From contig JAJNBR010000204.1 of NCBI GenBank assembly GCA_021156265.1, positions 1 through 5,655 of the forward strand: a stretch of DNA of 5,655 nt. Direction: 5' to 3'. Under the pieces are notes generated by a model. That model worked only from the letters and a program-made list of their open reading frames with translations, ran no database searches and was not told the origin of the DNA. The translations under genes were made by a program, and so were the position numbers. This DNA comes from Flavipsychrobacter sp. (GTDB lineage Bacteria > Bacteroidota > Bacteroidia > Chitinophagales > Chitinophagaceae). Shown here in pieces: positions 1 to 5,632 of the stretch; positions within the stretch are counted from its first letter, which is position 1, and each line of letters opens with the position of its first letter.

Positions 1-1
1 A

Positions 2-1396
2 CTGAGCCGGGAGGTCGATTTCACCCGGGCCTTCCGCGACAGGGTGCCAGTGCACACCTACAATGAGATGTTCGCGCAATGGTGGCACCGCTGCCTGAAG
101 GGCGAAGAGAACGTGACCTGGCCGGGCAAAGTAAAGTACTTCGCCCTGAGCTCGGGGACTTCCGAGAGCGCCAGCAAGCACATTCCCGTGACCCGCGATA
201 TGATCAAATCCATCAAGAAGGTAGGCTTCAAACAGCTCTACAGCCTGCTGGACTTTAAAGTTCCCTCCAAAGTATTCAGCAAAGGTGTGCTGATGCTGGG
301 CGGCACAACCTCTCTATACGAGAAGGGCGGCTACTTCGAAGGCGACATGAGTGGTATCAGCGCCAAGAACATGCCGAAGTGGATGGTTAACTTCTTCTAT
401 AAGCCGGGCAAGGAGATATCTAAGCGTCCCAAATGGGAAGACCGCATCAAGCTGATAGTGCGCAAGGCGCCGCAGTGGGATGTGGCTACCGTGTGCGGGG
501 TACCTGCATGGGTACAGATAGTGCTGGAGCAGGTGATGGAATACCATGGCGCCAAGAACATTCACGAGGTATGGCCCAACCTGAGCGTGTACATACACGG
601 CGGCGTATCGTTCGAACCATATAAGGAAAGCTTTAAGAAGCTGCTGGGCAAGCCTGTTACTTTTATTGAGACCTATATGGCCAGCGAGGGTTCGTTTGGC
701 TTTAAGGCAAGGCCCGGCGACAACGGCATCAAGCTGGTGTTGAATGCGGGCATCTTCTACGAGTTCGTTCCCTTTACATCGGAGAACTTTGACGAGGACG
801 GCCACCCCAAAGCCAATCCAAAGACCCTCCTGATAGAAGAAGTGCAGGAGGGTGTTGACTATGCAGTAATGATCAGCACTTGCTCGGGTGCATGGCGCTA
901 CATCATTGGCGACGTAATACGCTTTACTGATGCCAAGGAGTACGAGATAGCCATCAGCGGACGCACCAAGCAGTTCCTCAGCCTGTGCGGCGAGCACATG
1001 TCTGTCGACAATATGAACAAGGCGATAGACACGGTGTCGAAGAAGCTGAAGGTGGACATACGTGAGTTTGCCGTGGCAGGCCTTAAACACGAGAACCTGT
1101 TCGCTCACCGCTGGTACATTGGCTGCGACAACCAGTGTGCAGACGCTAAGGAGATACGCCGCATACTGGACGAGACACTCTGCGAGATCAATGACGACTA
1201 TGCGGTAGAACGTACGTCTGCTCTTAAGGAGGTCTTCGTCGAAGTACTGCCCAACGATGTGTTCATCGACTACATGCGCTCTATTGGCAAGGAGGGCGCT
1301 ATGAGCAAATTCCCAAGGGTGTTAAAGAACGGCGCGCTGAACAGCTGGCAGGACTACCTGGAGAAGAACAAGGTGAAATCCATGAGCAAGATCTAA
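2..1396 (+). CDS. GH3-family acyl-adenylate (acyl-acid amido synthetase-like) protein, 5' partial
   Basis: The frame is open from the left edge, so the gene is truncated by the window. The residues encoded at 35-64 (FRDRVPVHTY) are conserved family sequence, so the GTG at 44 is internal. About 464 residues are visible; bacterial relatives run near 500 or more, so roughly 40-50 are missing. Numbering from the codon at 44, the adenylation motifs are in order: LSSGTSESASK (35-45, phosphate-binding), YMASEGSFGF (211-220), WRYIIGDVIRFTD (284-296), SGRTKQFLSLCGEHMSVDN (305-323), and a C-terminal FPRVLKNG (423-430). The family (known from plant GH3/JAR1) adenylates a carboxylic acid and joins it to an amine or amino acid. 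The bacterial substrate is unknown, so only the chemistry can be inferred. The protein is probably cytosolic; no signal or membrane segment is seen. It ends TAA at 1394-1396, overlapping the stop of the convergent gene. Confidence 0.93.
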   Translation: MSREVDFTRAFRDRVPVHTYNEMFAQWWHRCLKGEENVTWPGKVKYFALSSGTSESASKHIPVTRDMIKSIKKVGFKQLYSLLDFKVPSKVFSKGVLMLGGTTSLYEKGGYFEGDMSGISAKNMPKWMVNFFYKPGKEISKRPKWEDRIKLIVRKAPQWDVATVCGVPAWVQIVLEQVMEYHGAKNIHEVWPNLSVYIHGGVSFEPYKESFKKLLGKPVTFIETYMASEGSFGFKARPGDNGIKLVLNAGIFYEFVPFTSENFDEDGHPKANPKTLLIEEVQEGVDYAVMISTCSGAWRYIIGDVIRFTDAKEYEIAISGRTKQFLSLCGEHMSVDNMNKAIDTVSKKLKVDIREFAVAGLKHENLFAHRWYIGCDNQCADAKEIRRILDETLCEINDDYAVERTSALKEVFVEVLPNDVFIDYMRSIGKEGAMSKFPRVLKNGALNSWQDYLEKNKVKSMSKI

Positions 1397-1411
1397 TAGT
1401 CCTTTCTCCAG
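1351..1411. repeat. interleaved inverted repeats across the convergent gene ends
   Basis: GGACTA (1351-1356) is complementary to TAGTCC (1397-1402), and CTGGAGAA (1358-1365) is complementary to TTCTCCAG (1404-1411). The order is A, B, A', B', so the two stems cross: they could alternate or form a pseudoknot-like fold but cannot be one simple hairpin. The element spans the last codons of the GH3 gene, both overlapping stop codons and the last codons of the barrel gene. No T-run follows either stem, so a standard intrinsic terminator is not supported. The match is exact, but any function is inference. Confidence 0.35.
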
Positions 1412-2067
1412 CGAAACATATACAGCAATTGCAAGGTGATCATCCTGTTGCGCTGGCTTTTAGTTCCCAGCTCTATGGGCACATTCCAGGCATCGCGGAT
1501 GGGGACAATTGATCCCTGGTAATGAATATTCAAAAACAGGTTCCTGTTCACATGCAGACCGCCACCTAACAGGTAGTCGAAGTTGTGCTGGCGAAAGGGA
1601 AACTGTTTATCATCTACCCGGTACAGTTGCAATGAAGAGTAGAGTTCACTGCTGCTTAGGAGGTATGAATACGTAACTCCTGCGGTAAAGTGATAGAACC
1701 TCCTGTTGAATACATGCAATGCAAAGGGAACCTCCACGTAGTCAAGACGCAGCAGGTACTGCGTGAAGTAGAGTGATGCGTGCGCAATGGAGGAGTCTGT
1801 TCTCACGCCTATTGTGCCTTTTCGCGAATACCGTATCTCGAGGCTCGACCAAAATTCTCCTTTGATCCGCGCGTAAACGATGCCGCCTACATTTGGGCCA
1901 AAACGATGAATGCCATCAAACGAGTCGTTCGTGATGTGCGTGAGGTTGCCCCCTACGGCTACCCCGCCAACAAACCGCGGGTCATCCTCATTCAGCGAAG
2001 GACTTTCCTGTGCACCGGCATTGTGGCTCCACACCACCGCTAATATGATCAGCCCAATTCGCCACAT
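1393..2067 (-). CDS. PorT-family outer-membrane beta-barrel protein
   Basis: A 224-residue exported protein. Residues 1-19 form a signal peptide (hydrophobic core IGLIILAVVW, then AGA before Q20, a good signal peptidase I site). The mature part alternates polar and hydrophobic residues with many aromatics and glycines, as in an 8- to 10-strand barrel. It carries the N-terminal Gly-rich block GGVAVGGNLT (34-43), the segment FGPNVGGIVYARI (56-68), SLEIRYSRKG (75-84) and YVEVPFALHVF (110-120), all typical of the OMP_b-brl_2 / PorT-like family common in Bacteroidota. The last strand (209-220) and terminal Tyr fit a barrel end. The exact role is unknown; the name PorT-family denotes similarity and does not imply gliding or type IX secretion function. 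ATG at 2067 is chosen because it gives the intact signal peptide. It is the last gene of the operon, 35 bp after the kinase stop, and its TAG overlaps the GH3 gene's TAA. Confidence 0.88.
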   Translation of the reverse strand: MWRIGLIILAVVWSHNAGAQESPSLNEDDPRFVGGVAVGGNLTHITNDSFDGIHRFGPNVGGIVYARIKGEFWSSLEIRYSRKGTIGVRTDSSIAHASLYFTQYLLRLDYVEVPFALHVFNRRFYHFTAGVTYSYLLSSSELYSSLQLYRVDDKQFPFRQHNFDYLLGGGLHVNRNLFLNIHYQGSIVPIRDAWNVPIELGTKSQRNRMITLQLLYMFRWRKDY

Positions 2068-2102
2068 ACGGTCAGAACGTTAAACCAGTTATTATATTGC
2101 TG

Positions 2103-3110
2103 CTACTCTGCCAGTAACCTTGCACATTCTTCCATCAGCAGCTCTTTGTTAATTGGCACTACACCAACTTCTTCGCATACAAGGCCGCCGGCTATGTTCG
2201 ATATCTCGGCCATTAAACGCGCGTCTTTAGTGAGGGCATAAATGATGGAGGCTGTGGCGATAACTGTATCTCCTGCGCCTGACACATCGGAAATATTGCG
2301 GAGGTGCGATGGGATAATGGCGGAGTGGCCATTGCTATAGTACACTCCTTTTTCAGAGAGTGTGACGAAGGTGATGGTATGATTCAGCTGCTTATGCAAT
2401 ACTGCATGCACATGGTCCATTTCTTTCTGGTCGACTGTGGACAACGGTATGTGCAGGCCTTCGCGCACTTCTTTCAGGTTGGGCTTGAAGACGGTTACGT
2501 TCTTATAAGAAAGGAAGTTCTTCTTCTTTGGATCGACCGTAGTGATGATGCCGAGTTGCTTGCAATGCTCCGTGATGCGGTTGATGACATTCTCTTTCAG
2601 CACACCCTTGTTATAGTCCTCGAATATCAGCACCTGCGGTTTTTCTATTTGCAGGAAACGCAGCACCCGGTCGATGAACGGGTGCTCGTCTTCCAATGCC
2701 AGGTCGTCGGTCACCTCATCGTCCAGTCGCATCATTTGCTGGCTGCGGCTCATGACACGGGTCTTGGTAGTAGTAGTGCGCTGGCAGCATTGCAGCAGCG
2801 ACGTATCGATACCTGCATCCTTCGCCAGTTGCTCCAGCGTTTTGCCTTCCATATCCTTGCCTATGGCGCTGGCCAGTGTAACTTTTGCACCCAGTGCGCG
2901 ACAGTTCAACGCTACGTTGGCTGCGCCACCCAGGCGGCTTTCGCGCTTGCGCAGGGTGACGATGGGCACAGGGGCTTCGGGAGAAATACGGTCTACATCG
3001 CCCCACCAGTAGTTGTCGAGCATTACATCTCCCACCACTACAACATGCAGCTTCTCTATGTCATCAAACAGCTGTTCTATCTCAATTCTGCTCTTCAACT
3101 TTAAATCCAC
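2103..3110 (-). CDS. hldA/rfaE1: D-glycero-beta-D-manno-heptose-7-phosphate kinase (HldE kinase domain, PfkB family)
   Basis: A 335-residue cytosolic sugar kinase expected to phosphorylate C1 of D-glycero-beta-D-manno-heptose 7-phosphate, a step toward ADP-heptose for the LPS inner core. Visible family marks: VVVVGDVMLDNYWWG (23-37), the heptose-kinase block DRISPEAPVPIV (40-51), GGAANVALN (61-69, PfkB signature 1), FEDYNKGVL (163-171), DPKK (193-196), KPNLKE (209-214), and DVSGAGDT (275-282, PfkB signature 2, catalytic Asp281). The length matches the kinase half of E. coli HldE; the nucleotidyltransferase half is absent, so a separate adenylyltransferase must exist elsewhere. The start is GTG at 3110, which keeps the usual N-terminal extension before the first strand; the next Met (residue 30) would remove that strand. 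The start lies 29 bp inside the upstream permease gene in another frame, with no Shine-Dalgarno visible, suggesting translational coupling. Another PfkB sugar kinase is possible but less likely. Confidence 0.9.
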   Translation of the reverse strand: MDLKLKSRIEIEQLFDDIEKLHVVVVGDVMLDNYWWGDVDRISPEAPVPIVTLRKRESRLGGAANVALNCRALGAKVTLASAIGKDMEGKTLEQLAKDAGIDTSLLQCCQRTTTTKTRVMSRSQQMMRLDDEVTDDLALEDEHPFIDRVLRFLQIEKPQVLIFEDYNKGVLKENVINRITEHCKQLGIITTVDPKKKNFLSYKNVTVFKPNLKEVREGLHIPLSTVDQKEMDHVHAVLHKQLNHTITFVTLSEKGVYYSNGHSAIIPSHLRNISDVSGAGDTVIATASIIYALTKDARLMAEISNIAGGLVCEEVGVVPINKELLMEECARLLAE

Positions 3111-4530
3111 GTTTTTTCAGGAAGTAATATACCGGTATACCTATCAGTACGATGATCAGTCCCGGCCAGGTGTAATCGGGTTTATATATCAGCAGCACGA
3201 TGCAAATGAAGGATGCCAGCAGTATATACAGCAAGGGTATCAGCGGGTAACCGAATGCTTTGTACGGGCGCGGTGCATCAGGCATGGTCTTCCTCAGCTT
3301 GAAGATGCCTGCGATGGTGAGTATGTAGAACAGCAGCACGGTAAAGATGATGAAGTCGAGCAGGTTGCCGTACTGGCCGCTGAGGCAAAGTATGGCAGCC
3401 CAGATGCATTGCATCCAGAGCGCTTTGCCCGGTACACCTTTATCATTCAGCACACCGGCCGATGGCAGGAACAAACCGTCCTTGGCCATAGTATAATATA
3501 CACGCGCACCCGACAGTATCAGGCCGTTGTTACAACCAAAAGTAGAAACCATCACCAACAGGGCGATGACTACAGTACCCACGCTGCCAAACACTTTGAG
3601 TGCTGCTGCCAGCGCTACCCTGTCGGCAGGAGCGTTTGCTATTTCGTGCATCGTAAGTACGTTCAGGTACATCAGGTTCATAGACACATACAGGGCAGTT
3701 ACTACAAAGGTGCCGATAAACAGGCTCAGCCCGATATTGCGCTCCGGCCTTTTGATCTCGCCGGCAATGAAGGTTACGTTGTTCCAGGCATCGCTGCTGA
3801 ACAGGGCTCCCACCATGGCGACACACATAGCTACTGCCAGCGTAAAGCCGTCGAGGCTTTGGTGAGTGATGACATCTGTTGTGCGGGTAATGGTTTGGGC
3901 CATCCAGGCATTGTCCCAGTTGGCGGCCCATACGCTGCCGTCTTTCATGAACAGGATGCCGAAGATGATGAGCGCAGCCATGGCTATGATCTTTGCCGAG
4001 GTAAAGATGAAGCCTACTATCTTACCGTTCTTCACCCCCATAGTATTCAGGAAGGTGAGTAGCATGATGGTACCTATACCCGTAAGCTGCGCAGCTGTTA
4101 TTTTGAACTCTTCGATGAAGCCCAGTTTCATAGGACCCACGAGAATATTCTCTTCTCCAAGTTCGGGAATAAGATACCCGGTGAATTTACCGAAGGCTAC
4201 ACCTACGGCGGCAATAGTACCTGTTTGTATCACGGCAAAGAACGCCCAGCCATAGAGGAAGCCATATATCTTACCGAATGATTCGCGGAGGTACACATAC
4301 TGTCCGCCCGCTTTTGGAAACATACCACTCAGTTCGCCGTAGCTCAATGCTGCCGATAGCGTGATGAAACCCGAAACAAGCCAAACCACCACCAGCCATC
4401 CTGCACTGCCCACGTTTCGCGCTATATCGGCGCTTACAATGAATATACCGGAACCTATCATGGATCCGATCACCAACAGAGCGCCGTCTGTAAGACTTAG
4501 CGACCGGTGGAACTGGTTTTTGTTTTCCAA
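3082..4530 (-). CDS. APC-superfamily amino acid permease (LAT/SteT-like)
   Basis: A 482-residue inner-membrane transporter with about 12 hydrophobic segments: roughly 14-34, 43-64, 88-115, 147-163, 170-195, 228-248, 268-292, 314-338, 370-385, 389-411, 430-448 and 454-471. Segment 1 holds the unwound substrate-binding motif GSMIGSGIF (22-30). Segment 2 leads into the conserved ALSYGELSGMFPKAGGQYVY (61-80). The segment 6 region has FSSDAWNN (244-251) followed by EIKRPERNI (258-266), and the loop GARVYYTMAKDGLFLP (341-356) is typical of the LAT branch. Members exchange or import neutral amino acids; the specific substrate cannot be read from sequence. The start is TTG at 4530. The frame is closed by a TAG at 4558-4560, no ATG or GTG lies between, and the first internal Met (24) would cut segment 1. 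It follows the skp-like stop by 27 bp, and its last 29 bp overlap the kinase gene. Confidence 0.93.
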   Translation of the reverse strand: MENKNQFHRSLSLTDGALLVIGSMIGSGIFIVSADIARNVGSAGWLVVVWLVSGFITLSAALSYGELSGMFPKAGGQYVYLRESFGKIYGFLYGWAFFAVIQTGTIAAVGVAFGKFTGYLIPELGEENILVGPMKLGFIEEFKITAAQLTGIGTIMLLTFLNTMGVKNGKIVGFIFTSAKIIAMAALIIFGILFMKDGSVWAANWDNAWMAQTITRTTDVITHQSLDGFTLAVAMCVAMVGALFSSDAWNNVTFIAGEIKRPERNIGLSLFIGTFVVTALYVSMNLMYLNVLTMHEIANAPADRVALAAALKVFGSVGTVVIALLVMVSTFGCNNGLILSGARVYYTMAKDGLFLPSAGVLNDKGVPGKALWMQCIWAAILCLSGQYGNLLDFIIFTVLLFYILTIAGIFKLRKTMPDAPRPYKAFGYPLIPLLYILLASFICIVLLIYKPDYTWPGLIIVLIGIPVYYFLKKRGFKVEEQN

Positions 4531-4557
4531 AAGAATGGCGTTTAGGAGAGAAAAGTA

Positions 4558-5169
4558 CTACTTCTTTTTATTAGTGGTAGTGGTATCTGTCGTACGCTCA
4601 TTCATACCCTTGATGACATCTTCCGTAATATCGAGTTCTTTGTTCCTGTACAGGATATGACCCGCACGGCTGTACGACAGTATATAATCATAGCCTTTGT
4701 CTTTGTTGTACTCTGTCAGGAATGCATCCAGGCGTGTCTGCAGGTCTTTGTTGAAATCGTCCTGCTCTTTCAGCAGTTGCTCGGTGAGCGCTGCCTCGCG
4801 GGTTTGCAGGCTTTGCTGCATCTGGCCTATACGGCGTTCTGCAGCCGCATATTCGGCTTCGGTCAGGGTACCTGCTTTTGCTTTGCGCTGTACATCCTGT
4901 ACATCGCGCTGCATCTGGGCCGCCGAATTTTGCAACTCGCGTTTCATGCCTTCCTGGCGGCGCTGGAAGTCTTCGCGCTTGCTCTTCAGGTAGGTGAAGT
5001 TGGCTTCCAGTGTATCAATATCCACATAGGCTATGCGACCGGTGGTGCCGGTGGCGGTGGCTGCAGTGTGCGAGTGTGTGCCCTGTTTGTTGTTGCCAGA
5101 TTTAGTGGCAAACAATACGATAACGCCCACCAGGGCCAAAGCGCTAATTACTAAAGAAAGGTATTTCAT
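4558..5169 (-). CDS. skp/ompH-like: OmpH/Skp-family periplasmic chaperone, N-terminally anchored
   Basis: A 203-residue protein. Residues 4-21 are a hydrophobic segment; no clean signal peptidase site or lipobox cysteine follows, so it probably stays as an uncleaved membrane anchor. A Thr/Ala/His/Ser-rich linker (29-44) precedes the OmpH domain, which opens with the characteristic RIAYVDIDTLEANF (45-58). Residues about 59-155 are a long Gln/Arg/Glu-rich amphipathic helix pair forming a coiled coil, the tentacle part of Skp, with a turn near AKAGTLTEAEY (97-107). The closing element KGYDYILSYSRAGHILYRN (158-176) is the family's C-terminal strand region. The tail is low-complexity (TTDTTTTNKKK). 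Skp trimers hold unfolded outer-membrane proteins in the periplasm. Here it is the first gene of an operon that ends in a beta-barrel gene, a possible client. ATG at 5169 is the only start that includes the anchor. The exact chaperone role is inferred from the fold family. Confidence 0.9.
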   Translation of the reverse strand: MKYLSLVISALALVGVIVLFATKSGNNKQGTHSHTAATATGTTGRIAYVDIDTLEANFTYLKSKREDFQRRQEGMKRELQNSAAQMQRDVQDVQRKAKAGTLTEAEYAAAERRIGQMQQSLQTREAALTEQLLKEQDDFNKDLQTRLDAFLTEYNKDKGYDYILSYSRAGHILYRNKELDITEDVIKGMNERTTDTTTTNKKK

Positions 5170-5216
5170 CGAATCTGATTAAATATTTAGGGGCATTTTT
5201 AATAACGTGCCGCGCA

Positions 5217-5250
5217 CAAAAATAATATCTTATGATTGGTAGTTAGCTAA
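5217..5250 (-). promoter_or_regulatory. candidate Bacteroidota-type promoter for the skp operon
   Basis: The minus strand carries TATTTTTG at 5224-5217, a perfect match to the Bacteroidota -7 consensus TAnnTTTG. A weaker -33 match TTAG (consensus TTTG) lies at 5250-5247, 22 bp away, within the known tolerated spacing of about 17-23. Transcription would begin near 5211, giving a leader of about 42 bases before the ATG at 5169. No other good promoter is seen between the operon genes. The -7 box is clear, the -33 box is not, and no transcription data were available. Confidence 0.5.
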
Positions 5251-5252
5251 TA

Positions 5253-5280
5253 CTTTCTTAAAAACTCCGGTTTTTGAAAG
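5253..5280. repeat. bulged hairpin (inverted repeat) upstream of the skp promoter
   Basis: CTTTC (5253-5257) and AAAAAC (5260-5265) pair with GTTTTT (5270-5275) and GAAAG (5276-5280), giving 11 base pairs with a two-base bulge (TT, 5258-5259). On the plus strand the loop is C(TCCG)G, which belongs to the very stable UNCG tetraloop class when transcribed. No T-run follows the stem on either strand, so it is not a classic intrinsic terminator. It sits just upstream of the candidate -33 box of the skp promoter and between the two candidate promoters. Confidence 0.4.
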
Positions 5281-5600
5281 TAAACGAAGGTATAGGAAGA
5301 CGTCGTTTTGTGATAATTATGCGCCTTTTCTGCTGATATTGTGTGTTATTCTGCTTTATTTCCTCATACCACCTATACAATTCCCGGTTTTCTCCTCGTG
5401 CGACATAAATCCCTTCAAATGCTTGCTGCTACTGTCTTATGCATTTCGTTTCACATGTTTCCAATTGTCATTTTTGTATAGAATGGTATAGATTTTCGGG
5501 GTTGGCGAAAGAAAAAAATTCTTTGCGTCATTCGGTTGCAATGGGAAAAAGCGTGTTGGTACGAAATCCGACGTTCTCATGGTCGATAGTTTTTACAGTA

Positions 5601-5632
5601 CAAAAATACAATTTTTTATAGTTTTATCCAAA
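5601..5632 (-). promoter_or_regulatory. second candidate Bacteroidota-type promoter, minus strand
   Basis: The minus strand has TTTG at 5632-5629, a 20-bp spacer, and TATTTTTG at 5608-5601. Both boxes match the Bacteroidota housekeeping consensus (TTTG / TAnnTTTG) exactly and the spacing is in the normal range, so on sequence alone it is better than the promoter next to skp. A transcript would start near 5595 and run toward skp, giving either a leader of about 425 bases or a separate small transcript. The surrounding DNA is very AT-rich (about 25% GC over 5581-5640), which raises the chance of a fortuitous match. Confidence 0.4.

Noticed and set aside
44..46. GTG as the start codon of the GH3 gene
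   Set aside because: The frame is open to the left edge, and the residues just before it (FRDR) together with VPVHTY form a conserved internal family segment, so the true start is outside the window.
314..1108. 264-codon minus-strand open frame
   Set aside because: It lies wholly antisense to the well-supported GH3 gene and shows no recognisable domain.
2068..2102. Possible internal promoter before the barrel gene
   Set aside because: The 35-bp gap is AT-rich (includes TATAATAA on the minus strand) but lacks a TAnnTTTG box and a spaced TTTG, so read-through from the kinase gene is simpler.
2304..3104. 266-codon plus-strand open frame
   Set aside because: It is antisense to the heptose kinase with its many exact motifs, and the protein is His/Gln/Leu-rich without a domain pattern.
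3013..4062. 349-codon plus-strand open frame, unusually long
   Set aside because: It is antisense to the permease and the start of the kinase; the translation is rich in His, Gln and Tyr, as expected from reading membrane-protein codons backward, with no domain.
4657..5154. 165-codon plus-strand frame with hydrophobic stretches
   Set aside because: It is the complement of the Gln/Arg/Glu-rich Skp coiled coil, which produces Leu/Cys/Ala-rich sequence automatically.
5512..5518. T-run on the minus strand as an intrinsic terminator
   Set aside because: The preceding TTGC/GCAA pairing is only 4 bp with an 11-base loop, too weak for a terminator stem.
5555..5572. T-arm-like stem GTTGG/CCGAC suggesting a tRNA
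   Set aside because: The loop is 8 bases and lacks the TTCRA pattern, and no acceptor, D or anticodon stems fit around it.
5439..5621. 60-codon plus-strand frame in the intergenic region
   Set aside because: No recognisable protein, no good promoter upstream (only a weak CATTTTTG box inside the frame), and composition like random AT-rich DNA.
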